A DNA stretch of 35,424 nucleotides from a crenarchaeote SCGC AAA261-N23 (GCA_000375685.1 AQVQ01000005.1:1-35424), one strand, 5' to 3'. Shown: positions 8,097-16,091, counted from the first letter of the stretch. The notes: generated by a model not told the origin, from the letters alone. Numbers and translations: made by a program.

Positions 8097-8950
8097 TTCT
8101 TTATTTTAGATTTATTACAATAATTATTCCAAACAACTCTTGAATTTTCTAACAAACTTTTTGGAATTTTCGGATCTATAGATATCTCTTCATCCAATTC
8201 ATCTAGGGGTCCAAGTGCTGTAACCTGACTTATATCTAAGAATCCTTTATTAGTCAGGATTCTACCTTTCAAAGATTCAATTGTTATTTTAACTGAACCG
8301 AATCCTCTAGTTTTAAATCCACCTATTTTGATATAACCTTGATTGATTTGTTCTATTATTTCAGCCAACAAGCCAATGCCGTAGTTTGGAAAATTATTCA
8401 AGATAAATGAACCATAAAACTTACCGCCTGGATTGACAAACTCAACTTGATACAATGCACCTTTCTTAACTCCTCCAGATCTTCTCTCTATAGCTATTCC
8501 TGTCTTAACAGACGTTGTGGGTAACTCTTCTTTACTTGGATAAGCATCATTTATTTTTATATGTGCTGAATATGAAGCGGTACCAAATAATCTGCAAATT
8601 ATACAATATTTTGATAAAACACCTAAAATAGCTTCTTCATTTCCTATCTTAACAACATTCTGCAATTCTTTGTCATATTCATTCTTGCAACCTTCGCCCA
8701 TGTAACAAACATTTAATCCTTGAGAAATTGCTAATTTTTCAGCCGTAGCTCTGAATACTCCTTTTAAGCTACTACCAGGTATATATGGAATTCCCGTCAA
8801 TTCTCCTAAAGATATTTTAAGTACTTGGAGATCAACAGGCGACATAGGAGTTTTGCTCCTGCCTGCACCTATTCTTAAAGGTTCGTAATTTTCACATTTA
8901 AATCCAATTTCAATATTTCTTAAAATTCTTGAATGAGATGCCCAGCTCAT
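8093..8950 (-). CDS. Cas7-like backbone subunit (Csm3-like RAMP)
   Basis: A 285-residue Csm3-like protein: GIPYIPGSSLKGVFRATAEK, CIICRLFGTASYS, IAIERRSGGVKKGALYQVEF and the C-terminal glycine loop IKIGGFKTRGFGSVKI. Asp40 in the loop SKTPMSPVDLQ precedes the first motif, about where the target-cleaving aspartate of Csm3 lies, so this copy may cut target RNA. ATG 8950 overlaps the previous stop by 4 bases. An extra stretch with cysteines (YMGEGCKNEYD) lies between the first two motifs. Confidence 0.93.
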   Translation of the reverse strand: MSWASHSRILRNIEIGFKCENYEPLRIGAGRSKTPMSPVDLQVLKISLGELTGIPYIPGSSLKGVFRATAEKLAISQGLNVCYMGEGCKNEYDKELQNVVKIGNEEAILGVLSKYCIICRLFGTASYSAHIKINDAYPSKEELPTTSVKTGIAIERRSGGVKKGALYQVEFVNPGGKFYGSFILNNFPNYGIGLLAEIIEQINQGYIKIGGFKTRGFGSVKITIESLKGRILTNKGFLDISQVTALGPLDELDEEISIDPKIPKSLLENSRVVWNNYCNKSKIKK

Positions 8951-9660
8951 TTCAATAACCCACTTAAAAATGAGCTAGTTATGACATTCTCAACCAATTC
9001 TCCATTCTTCAACTTATATTCTTTGACATTGACTGTGTTTTTTAAAAGTCGAATTTTTCCGAAACCTACACTTTTCATACCTCCTAAGCTTATATTACCT
9101 TCAATCAAGTGTTTTACAATGAATTTTAAAATATCTGCTTCTTTTTGTTCTTCTTCTTTAAAATTTTCAATCTCTAGCCTGAAATCAAAGCGTGTTCCCG
9201 GTTCTATAAATTCAACATCGAACAATCTACCCGGGGTTTGAGCTTCTGTAATCCTGTTTATACTAACCCTTTGAATTAAAGATGTTTTATAAATGCCATT
9301 CAATGGAAACATATCGTAAAATTTGATCCTTGAAAATATAGTTGGCCCTCCAAATAATCTGCAAATTATACAAGGAATGTATTCTTCCTTTAGTTTTTCT
9401 TTTAATTTTAATTCTCCATCAGGACCGTTTGGATTAATTATATCACATATTTTCTCTCCTATGCTCCTTGCATATCTTTCAGCTTCACTTCTTAGTGCCC
9501 CCTTAAGACTACTTCCTGGGATATATGGAACTCCTTTTATTCTAACAATTGGGTTATCAATAGCACCGATTGCTTGTGTTCCTGTTCTTATTGCTAAAGG
9601 TGTTTCATTTATTAACTCTCCAGCGACTTTAATTATATTGTAAAATGTATCAAAATACAT
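8947..9660 (-). CDS. Cas7-like backbone subunit (Csm3-like RAMP)
   Basis: A 237-residue protein close to canonical Csm3 in size and motifs: GVPYIPGSSLKGALRSEAER, CIICRLFGGP, RVSINRITEAQTPGRLFDVE and ISLGGMKSVGFGKIRL. Asp35 in AIGAIDNPIVR matches the catalytic aspartate loop of Csm3, so this is the best candidate for the subunit that cleaves target RNA at regular intervals. ATG 9660 lies 2 bases after the cas11 stop. Confidence 0.94.
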   Translation of the reverse strand: MYFDTFYNIIKVAGELINETPLAIRTGTQAIGAIDNPIVRIKGVPYIPGSSLKGALRSEAERYARSIGEKICDIINPNGPDGELKLKEKLKEEYIPCIICRLFGGPTIFSRIKFYDMFPLNGIYKTSLIQRVSINRITEAQTPGRLFDVEFIEPGTRFDFRLEIENFKEEEQKEADILKFIVKHLIEGNISLGGMKSVGFGKIRLLKNTVNVKEYKLKNGELVENVITSSFLSGLLK

Positions 9661-9661
9661 G

Positions 9662-10045
9662 TTAACCTTTTTTCCTAATATAGTTCATGAAATCATTGAA
9701 ATCCTTTATTTCTCTATCGAAATCAGATTCATAAGCCCATTTTACCAGTGTTAAAAACTTCAATATATTTTCCTTCAGCTTTTCAGGTTCTTTAAAATAT
9801 TTGTTATAAATTTCGCCTAATCTTTCAATAAGCATATTTCCATCAAATCTATCAATCTCTCTTCTTCCTGCTTGTCTTTTTATGTACATCATCGTTAGTA
9901 ATGCAGCTTCCTTAGGATCTGCAACCGATTGAAATTGTTCTAAAATATTTGCGATTGTTGATTTATCCGTTCTATGAATTTTTAGCCTGCTTCCAGAATT
10001 AACAGCCCAGTCGTAAATTGGCACATCTTTATCAGAAACACTCAT
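9662..10045 (-). CDS. cas11: Cas11 small subunit (Csm2-like)
   Basis: A 127-residue all-helical protein. The pattern TMMYIKRQAGRREI, then LIERLGEIYNKYF, then ILKFLTLVKWAYE fits the small alpha-helical subunit Cas11 of type III complexes, which lines the inner face of the backbone along the target RNA. It is the first gene of the minus-strand operon, with a TATA-like element 16-28 bases before its ATG. The small subunit leading an operon of several cas7 genes is consistent with type III-D. Confidence 0.85.
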   Translation of the reverse strand: MSVSDKDVPIYDWAVNSGSRLKIHRTDKSTIANILEQFQSVADPKEAALLTMMYIKRQAGRREIDRFDGNMLIERLGEIYNKYFKEPEKLKENILKFLTLVKWAYESDFDREIKDFNDFMNYIRKKG

Positions 10046-10060
10046 AAGATCATAACAGTT

Positions 10061-10073
10061 GATAAATATAAAA
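10061..10073 (-). promoter_or_regulatory. TATA element for the cas11 operon
   Basis: On the minus strand TTTTATATTTATC lies about 16-28 bases before the cas11 ATG (10045), as expected for a leaderless or nearly leaderless archaeal transcript. Confidence 0.55.
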
Positions 10074-10483
10074 ATTTTTTTAAGTTAAAACTAAAATTAG
10101 AATTATTCTTTATAAATCAATCTGTAACTTTTTCAAATAATTGAAATATGGCTTCCTTCGTTCTTTAGCTTCTCTATTTCAAGAAGTTGATTCTTTTCAT
10201 TTATTTGAAAAAATAAAAACAGAAATATTAACAATATTATGTTGTTTAAATATGATTTGATACTTCCTTAAGCCCAATCAAAATAAATTTTCTAAAGAAT
10301 GTGCATTGAGTAGTTAATTTTGTAGAAGTTAAAATCCGTAACTTTTATGATGATTTCAAAAGACAGCTTTAATTCATTCTCAAAAACTTCCCCTCGATAT
10401 TAAATCTATAATGATGAGGTTAATTCTAATTCTATTAGCGGTATAAGTGAAAATAGCTGGTTTTTAACTCCTCCACCATGAGT
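10074..10483. other. Gene-free stretch between the cas11 promoter and the CRISPR array
   Basis: About 410 bases of AT-rich sequence with no ORF I can support. It borders the degenerate repeat at 10484, which makes it the trailer side if the array is read on the minus strand. A leader for a plus-strand array cannot be fully excluded, but the handle orientation argues against it. Confidence 0.5.
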
Positions 10484-10821
10484 TTTTCAATCCTCTTCTG
10501 AGTTTAAGCAACTTATCAAGGTGTTCAGGTTTGTAGTAATGTGCCACTCTTTCAATCCTCTTCTGAGTTTAAGTGATGTAGATGTAAAACAGTTATTATC
10601 TCAAGTAAACTTTCAATCCTCTTCTGAGTTTAAGAATTGCTTCAACAACGCTACCGTCCGGAAGAATAACTTTCAATCCTCTTCTGAGTTTAAGAGTAAT
10701 AAAAGCAATATCTGAATAATCTCGATTTATTTTCTTTCAATCCTCTTCTGAGTTTAAGCATAACACTGCGTCCCCAAGCCAAACAAAATAATTAACCTTT
10801 CAATCCTCTTCTGAGTTTAAG
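10484..10821 (-). CRISPR. CRISPR array, six 25-base repeats and five spacers (repeat family A)
   Basis: Repeats start at 10484, 10549, 10610, 10670, 10734 and 10797, each 25 bases: CTTTCAATCCTCTTCTGAGT followed by TTAAG. Spacers are 40, 36, 35, 39 and 38 bases. Five repeats are identical; that at 10484 has a T in place of the first C. On the minus strand the repeat ends in ATTGAAAG, the usual archaeal crRNA 5' handle, and the altered repeat is at the distal end, so transcription on the minus strand is likely. No separate leader fits: a CARF gene ends only 28 bases upstream. The short array is probably old or truncated. Confidence 0.97.
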
Positions 10822-10849
10822 CTTCGCTTACAGAATATTCATCGCCTAC

Positions 10850-11494
10850 TTAAACAACACTAAGCATTATGGGCAGAGTAGGAGCTGTCATTGGCTTTTC
10901 AAAAGCTTCGTGCTGATAATATACAATAGGTCTTTTCCTGAGAGTAAGCATCGAAGCAAGGACTAGAAAAGAAGTTTCAAGTTTGTATCCTGCAGTTGCA
11001 TTTATATAAACCCTATAACCTTGCTCTGACTTGCTTTTTATTATCCTTATAATCCTTTCCATCAAATTAACGAGCCCAGCTTCGAAATCTCTTCCGAAAT
11101 CCTTAACTACTACAACTTCATAGGCAGCTCTAAAATTTTGAGAAATCAAATACTCGTATGTTATCTGCGCGCATAATCTATTATTGTTTGTATCGGTTGA
11201 ATATAATAAGAATTCCACATCTTCTTTTCTATGACCGTAAGTTTCAATAAATGTAAGAAAAGAATTCAATTCTGCTGAGGCCTTCCTAGGATTTTCGTTA
11301 ACATATTTTAATAAGGCCTCGTGAACTTCGTTTCCTTTAGCTATGCAAGGCTCGATATATTTTTGTTGCTCAGAAAAAGGTTTTAATTTATACCAGTCTT
11401 CCATTCTATACTTTTTTGCAAATTCTGTGTTATTTCTTACGAAGTTCTGAAGAATCGAAGTTCCTGTAGAAATTGCATGAAAGTATTTCGCCAT
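10850..11494 (-). CDS. APE2256-family CARF protein, C-terminally shortened (likely ring nuclease)
   Basis: A 214-residue CARF protein. STGTSILQNF at the N-terminus and INATAGYKLETSFLVLAS near 165-182 are the two ligand-binding motifs of the APE2256/Crn1-type family, several of which degrade cyclic tetra-adenylate. I see no HEPN RxxxxH motif. It is clearly paralogous to the protein at 13243-14100 but ends about 70 residues earlier. After the stop, the same frame continues VGDEYSVSEA, matching the paralogue's PDEYLKIAEEF, and then enters the first CRISPR repeat. So the C-terminal domain appears to have been lost where the array begins. The CARF core is intact and probably functional. Confidence 0.83.
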   Translation of the reverse strand: MAKYFHAISTGTSILQNFVRNNTEFAKKYRMEDWYKLKPFSEQQKYIEPCIAKGNEVHEALLKYVNENPRKASAELNSFLTFIETYGHRKEDVEFLLYSTDTNNNRLCAQITYEYLISQNFRAAYEVVVVKDFGRDFEAGLVNLMERIIRIIKSKSEQGYRVYINATAGYKLETSFLVLASMLTLRKRPIVYYQHEAFEKPMTAPTLPIMLSVV

Positions 11495-11520
11495 ATATAT
11501 ATATAAAAAATAGCAGATGA

Positions 11521-11528
11521 TTATAAAT
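11521..11528 (-). promoter_or_regulatory. TATA element for the 214-residue CARF gene and array
   Basis: ATTTATAA on the minus strand lies 27-34 bases before ATG 11494. Because the array follows the gene by 28 bases, this may also be the promoter that drives crRNA precursor synthesis. Confidence 0.45.
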
Positions 11529-11722
11529 TCATAAAATTAAACTAAAGTAAAGTTAAACTACGTCAGGTAAAACAATACAAATTTATTCTACATTTTACCC
11601 TTATATACGTTAAGATATCTAAATGGAATATAACATCCCTTAGCGTACCCTTATTAGGCAGAACTAGAATTAAGTAATTAATTCATTAAAAGCGTTAATA
11701 TTTTTTGTTTTATGTAATAGTT

Positions 11723-13150
11723 ATGGTTAATCTAATTTTTCAAGTCATAGGCAGTTTTAATTATTATACCGCTAACTTTACAATAAATTCGAAGATTTAT
11801 AATAAGAAGCCTTTATCCTCATTAGCGTTGTATGAAGATATAAAAGATTCGAAGATCATTTATCTTACTCCTGAGAGTCTAGTAACCTTTTTGACAAAGA
11901 ATGCAATAGAAGCCAAAGATTTGTTACACAATGAAACAAAACTAAAAGGATGTTTTAACAGTGAGTTAAGAAGCTTTTTTGAGAAGAATGTTAGCGGGAA
12001 TATAGATTTTGAAGTAGAGATAATTCCATCTATAGGTATTTATTTTCCAGCTGACAAAAATTATTCACTTATATGTGAAGGAGGAATAGACAACATAATC
12101 GCTTCTATAATACTAAATAATCTGGAAAGAATTGTAGAGTGCGAGGAAGTTATAGTCGACGTCTCGGCTGGACAAAATGTATACAATGTAGCTACGTTGG
12201 AAGCAATGCGAACACTTCAAGTTTATTGCAATCTAAAGGAAATAACAAAGGATGAAAGTAAAGCACCTTACTTCAAGATAGCTACCTGCCCTCCTATCTC
12301 CACAAGAGAAGCATCTCAATATGAATATCCAATTCAAATATTTCCTTATAATGTGAAAACATTTTTCGATTTGCCTTATAAGAAAGATGATTTTAAGCCC
12401 TCAAACTTATTAGAAAAGGACATCAATATGAAAGAGGAATTAGGTAAAAAATATGAATCTTATTATGGACAATATAAAGATATACTAGCTACAACAAAGC
12501 TCGCTTTCAATGCAATAAAATATAATGCACCTTTAGCCTTTTTACAGTTAACAGAATTTGTTGCAAATGAAAATGACTTACTAAAAAATTTAATGGAGAT
12601 ATATAACTATGTAGAAAATAAAAAAATCATAAATTTGAATAATAATAAAATTTACGTTAAAAGATTGGGAATAAATAGATTAGAGTTGGTCAACTATCTT
12701 TTGACTATAGCGTTATATTCTTCCTTAAAACAATTCAAGGAGGATATTGTTAAAGATAAACAAACAAATTTTGAAATAATTTCTGAACATTTCCCCAAGC
12801 TTTACAAAAGTAAGAAAATAGGTCTTGGCCTTAATGCAAGAATGTTGGAGCGAGATTTAGAAGAAATGAATGACTTGGTTGAATGCGCAAAGAAAAAAGG
12901 AATTCCTTTAAAAGAATATGTTTTACTTAAAGATCTTTTCCAAAAAGTTTATTCATATAAAAGTGAAGAAGCTGAAGGAGAATGCAAAGATAAAAAGAAA
13001 TCAAATATAAAAAGGAACTTCTTTGCACATAGTGGCCTAGAAAACACTGTAACCTACATAAAAATTAACGAAGAAGGAAAAATTGAGTTAAGCTATGTGC
13101 CATCTCACAAATGTGAAATTCTAAATTGGATAAGAAACCCTGAAAGCTAA
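11723..13150 (+). CDS. csx1: Csx1, CARF-HEPN ribonuclease activated by cyclic oligoadenylate
   Basis: Csx1 is the response enzyme of type III immunity: its CARF domain binds cyclic oligoadenylate made by Cas10 and its HEPN domain then cuts RNA non-specifically. The N-terminal half has Csx1 CARF features (IIYLTPESLV and VDVSAGQNVYNVATLEAM). The C-terminus carries the HEPN catalytic motif RNFFAHSGLENT, Arg431 and His436 counting from the ATG at 11723 (475 residues). A TTG at 11705 would add six residues, but ATG is the more likely start. It lies between two related CARF genes that point outward. All key residues visible to me are present, so it is expected to be active. Confidence 0.92.
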   Translation: MVNLIFQVIGSFNYYTANFTINSKIYNKKPLSSLALYEDIKDSKIIYLTPESLVTFLTKNAIEAKDLLHNETKLKGCFNSELRSFFEKNVSGNIDFEVEIIPSIGIYFPADKNYSLICEGGIDNIIASIILNNLERIVECEEVIVDVSAGQNVYNVATLEAMRTLQVYCNLKEITKDESKAPYFKIATCPPISTREASQYEYPIQIFPYNVKTFFDLPYKKDDFKPSNLLEKDINMKEELGKKYESYYGQYKDILATTKLAFNAIKYNAPLAFLQLTEFVANENDLLKNLMEIYNYVENKKIINLNNNKIYVKRLGINRLELVNYLLTIALYSSLKQFKEDIVKDKQTNFEIISEHFPKLYKSKKIGLGLNARMLERDLEEMNDLVECAKKKGIPLKEYVLLKDLFQKVYSYKSEEAEGECKDKKKSNIKRNFFAHSGLENTVTYIKINEEGKIELSYVPSHKCEILNWIRNPES

Positions 13151-13214
13151 TGATATTTAATTCATTTTATATTTTTGGTTGAAAAAAGTATAACAGAGTC
13201 TAGCGATTTAATGA

Positions 13215-13222
13215 ATTTAAGT
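13215..13222 (+). promoter_or_regulatory. TATA element for the 285-residue CARF gene
   Basis: ATTTAAGT lies 21-28 bases before ATG 13243, consistent with a leaderless archaeal transcript. Confidence 0.4.
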
Positions 13223-13242
13223 ATTGAATAAATTACTTTAAT

Positions 13243-14100
13243 ATGAAGAACTTTCATGTAATCTCTACAGGTACTTCTATATTGGCTAACTTTTCAAGGA
13301 AAGCAAGTGAAGAAAGAAAATATAAAGATATTTATGATAAATATGAAATGAAAGATTGGGCTTCATTAAGTCCTAATGATGCAAAACAAGTTAGGATTGA
13401 GGCTTTCATTCCTCGAGGAAATGAAGTCCATGAAGCTATTTATGAATTTATTAAAAAAGATCCAAAAGCAGCTTCAGCTGAACTAAATTCATTTTTAAAC
13501 TTTATAGAAAGTAATGGACAAAGGAAAGATTCGATAGAAATAGCGCTCTATTGCACAGATACAGCAAACAATAGGCTATGTGCCCAGCTTGTTTATGAAT
13601 ACTTACAAGAAGAAGACTTTAGAATAGTTAGCGAACCAATTGTAATAAAGGGAATAAGTGCATTGAAGGATTTTGAAACTGGATTATTGGAAATATTGGA
13701 CAAAGTAGTTAGAATAATTGTTAATAAGTCAAAGCAAGGTTACGATATTTTTATCTCAGCTACAGCTGGATTCAAGCCTGAAACCACTTTCTTTGTTATT
13801 GCAGCTTCCTTATGTTCTTTTAAATCTCCCATCGTTTACTACATACATGAAAGCTTTAGAAATATAGTAACTTTGCCTTTACTTCCTTTGCAAGTTCCTG
13901 ATGAATATTTAAAAATAGCTGAGGAATTCAAGGAGCCAAAGCATCAAAATGAAGTTTTAGATATTCTAAAGAAGAAATTCAATAAAGAGTATGATTGCTT
14001 CAATTATTTATTGAATAATAAAATACTAGAAAGAACCTCTGATTTCATGATTAGAACAAGTACATGGTTAAGGAAGATACTCGAAATTAAAAACTCTTAA
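13243..14100 (+). CDS. APE2256-family CARF protein, full length (likely ring nuclease)
   Basis: A 285-residue paralogue of the protein at 10850-11494. CARF motifs are STGTSILANFSR at the start and ISATAGFKPETTFFVIAAS near 180-198; GNEVHEAI and SAELNSFLNFIES are shared with the paralogue. The last 70 residues (from DEYLKIAEEF) look like a small helical or winged-helix domain missing in the shorter copy. There is no HEPN motif, so I favour a cyclic-oligoadenylate-degrading ring nuclease, or a sensor, over an RNase. The stop codon (14098-14100) falls inside a CRISPR-like repeat at 14096-14120. Confidence 0.85.
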   Translation: MKNFHVISTGTSILANFSRKASEERKYKDIYDKYEMKDWASLSPNDAKQVRIEAFIPRGNEVHEAIYEFIKKDPKAASAELNSFLNFIESNGQRKDSIEIALYCTDTANNRLCAQLVYEYLQEEDFRIVSEPIVIKGISALKDFETGLLEILDKVVRIIVNKSKQGYDIFISATAGFKPETTFFVIAASLCSFKSPIVYYIHESFRNIVTLPLLPLQVPDEYLKIAEEFKEPKHQNEVLDILKKKFNKEYDCFNYLLNNKILERTSDFMIRTSTWLRKILEIKNS

Positions 14101-14186
14101 ACTGAGAATAGGATTGAAAGAAGAATTCATCAAGTCTATTTGTGTTTTTTTACTAGTAATACTTAAACTAAAAAAGGGATTGAAAG
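14096..14186 (+). CRISPR. Degenerate two-repeat CRISPR relic, family A, opposite orientation
   Basis: 14096-14120 and 14162-14186 match the reverse complement of the family A repeat at 23 and 21 of 25 positions, separated by a 41-base spacer. Both end in ATTGAAAG and read on the plus strand, in mirror image to the array at 10484-10821. A third, weaker match (AGGATTTGAAAC ending at 14258) lies one array step further on. The first unit overlaps the end of the CARF gene. Confidence 0.8.
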
Positions 14187-14329
14187 GAGCTTGCCACTTA
14201 TCCTTGGCTGTCTGGGAAGCCTTAGCCTGTTTGTAGAATACCTATAAGGATTTGAAACATGCCATGATTAAAGAAACAAATATGCTTAAGCTTTTCAAAA
14301 AACTTAGGGTAAGAATGGTGCAGTAACTA

Positions 14330-14725
14330 TTAGGGTTTCTTGTACTGATTTAGAGTTCTTGTTATGAGCTCTGATAATATTGTTATGAGATTTTCTATTT
14401 TAATTACAGCATCTTTAAAGCTTTCTTCAGTTAGAAAGTTGTGATAAAAATTAGCATGTAACCTTTCGGCTTCCTTATATAGTTCTACTATTTCTGGATT
14501 TTCTATTGCAATATCATTCATGAGTTCTCTTAGATTGCTGTGGTCTTTTATGGGTTTCCCAGATAATAATATACTGAGTACTGATGCTGAAGTATTTATT
14601 ACTCCCCATAAATCTTCTGAGGCTTTATCAAATTCTTTTAGATCTCTATGTGCTAAATAATTATTGTAATACCTTTGTGCAATAGATATGTATTTTTCGA
14701 TAACACTCTCCAGTTCGATTGACAT
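14330..14725 (-). CDS. PaREP1-family HEPN-like protein
   Basis: 131 residues, all helical. EFDKASEDLWGVINTSASVL and AERLHANFYHNFL match the pattern of the archaeal PaREP1 family, in which a lone helical domain resembles HEPN and is often encoded with a partner in defence- or toxin-like loci. I see no clear RxxxxH catalytic motif. ATG 14725 lies 3 bases after the upstream stop and has a strong ribosome binding site (GGAGG) 10-15 bases before it, so the pair is co-translated. The role is unknown. Confidence 0.72.
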   Translation of the reverse strand: MSIELESVIEKYISIAQRYYNNYLAHRDLKEFDKASEDLWGVINTSASVLSILLSGKPIKDHSNLRELMNDIAIENPEIVELYKEAERLHANFYHNFLTEESFKDAVIKIENLITILSELITRTLNQYKKP

Positions 14726-14728
14726 GCT

Positions 14729-15178
14729 TTAGGCCTCCTTTGTTATGATATCTCTGTGAGGATATAATTCTGTTTCCTGAGTTTTCTGTGTTAAAGCTTC
14801 TATAGCGATCATTTTTTCCAGTCGTACTTTTATTTGATATTCTTCGGGAAAAATTCCACAGTCATGAAGTGATGTCCATGATGCTTTGTCAAGATAAAGT
14901 CTATCATATGTTACCAGGAAACCAGGAACTAAGTAGAATTTAGCAGGTTTCCCAATTATATATTTTTGAAAAACATCCGTTTCTTCCTTACTTAGCACGC
15001 CATAGATTTTTGAAACTTCTAAGAACGTTCCTGCGATCCATATTTTTTGTGCAATTAGTAAAGAGGGGATGGAATATTGTTCACTTAAGTACTTCCTATC
15101 AACCTCTAGATACACATTACTAATATCACTACTTAAAGAAAATCCCTTCTTAAGTATAGATTTTATTATTAGTGCCAT
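14729..15178 (-). CDS. Uncharacterised 149-residue partner of the PaREP1 gene
   Basis: I do not recognise this protein. It has no membrane segment or cysteine cluster. Segments such as FYLVPGFLVTYDRLYLDKASW suggest an alpha/beta fold. A TATA-like TTTATA lies about 25 bases before ATG 15178, so this is the first gene of a two-gene operon with PaREP1 3 bases downstream. A two-component toxin-antitoxin or nucleotide-binding pair is possible but unsupported. Confidence 0.65.
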   Translation of the reverse strand: MALIIKSILKKGFSLSSDISNVYLEVDRKYLSEQYSIPSLLIAQKIWIAGTFLEVSKIYGVLSKEETDVFQKYIIGKPAKFYLVPGFLVTYDRLYLDKASWTSLHDCGIFPEEYQIKVRLEKMIAIEALTQKTQETELYPHRDIITKEA

Positions 15179-15329
15179 TCTTGAATGATTTTATATTAGT
15201 ATAAAGTTAATATTATATTTAGTGCATCTTTATAAGAATACGAATTAAAACTGTCCACGCTTGAATGGTGTAATGTATGAAAGGCAAAAAACAGGATGAT
15301 TTTTTATTCTTAATGTCTTAGCATATAGT

Positions 15330-15492
15330 TGGATTTGCTTAGACGTTATAAAGATCAAATATACTTCAAGTTTCCATAGCTACTATGAATGAGGAATTTA
15401 AAATGAAAATTGAACCTAGAGCTCCACCAGTAAAGAGAAGACTTGAAATTTTAAAGAAAGCAAAGGAAATTGGATTGAAGACAGGGGTTATT
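15330..15492 (+). pseudogene. Radical SAM protein relic
   Basis: The frame around ATG 15385 gives SNILQVSIATMNEEFKMKIE, then PRAPPVKRRLEILKKAKEIG, then LKTGVI. This is the typical strand-helix of SPL-like radical SAM enzymes (VSIATL..EPRAPS..RRLE..IG.KTGV). A frameshifted LDLLRRYKD precedes it. The CxxxCxxC cluster and the C-terminal half are absent. The relic ends at about 15492, where the antisense relic of another gene begins. Confidence 0.6.
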
Positions 15493-15965
15493 AAGGAGCA
15501 TCTTCGTAAGGTGATGGATTGTAACGCTTCTCAGCTACCAGTTTTAAATCTAAAGTTAGCTTTAGAATAAGCCACTCCCAGCTGCCTGGATAGTGATCAA
15601 TTCCTATAACATACAAGTAATCGTTCAATATAAGGCAATCATATAAAATTGTAAAACTTCCGTAAGGCTTTGCCCAAAAGTCTAATAGCTTTCCTGTATT
15701 TGCGTCTCTAGCTTCAATAACTCCTACAGTAAATATGAATCGCCTATCACATAAACAGTAGTGCCTCTAACACATGTTACATGAACAGTTACTGCTGGCC
15801 ACCATTCGGGTCCATATTTTACCCACAAAAGTTCAAGTCCTTTTTGAGATACTTCCTGTGAACTTACTTTATTGACAACTGGTTTAATAATAACACATAA
15901 ACTAACATAACAATCAGTAATGAAATTGTGATCGTCTTATTTATTTTAGTATAAGTGTATCTCAT
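15491..15965 (-). pseudogene. Secreted beta-propeller (PQQ/WD-like) protein relic
   Basis: From ATG 15965 the minus strand encodes a start with a hydrophobic segment (ISLLIVMLVYVLLL). After a frameshift come LELLWVKYGPEWWPAVTVHV and TTVYVIGDS, and after another, GVIEARDANTGKLLDFWAKP and LNDYLYVIGIDHYPGSWEW, ending LDLKLVAEKRYNPSPYEDAP before TAA at 15491. ARDANTGKLL is a typical beta-propeller blade turn. At least two frameshifts make it non-functional. It was probably a membrane-anchored or secreted protein. Confidence 0.6.
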
Positions 15966-16091
15966 ATCTCATGAAATCATTTTTGTTTTTAACTTAAATT
16001 TTTTATTTGAAAATAAAAGGAATAATCACATTTAAAAAATAGAAAAATTTATAAATTAAAATCAAATTAAGGAAATATTTTTTCATTATTA

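Noticed and set aside
10046..10483. CRISPR leader for a plus-strand array
   Set aside because: The ATTGAAAG handle and the altered repeat at 10484 both indicate minus-strand reading, which makes this side the trailer.
10521..10715. Coding frame across the CRISPR array
   Set aside because: It is made of repeats and spacers (recurring FNPLLSL-like and NFQSSSEFK segments) and is not a gene.
15385..15570. A single 61-residue gene
   Set aside because: First part is radical SAM, second part is antisense of a beta-propeller relic; treated as a junction of two relics.
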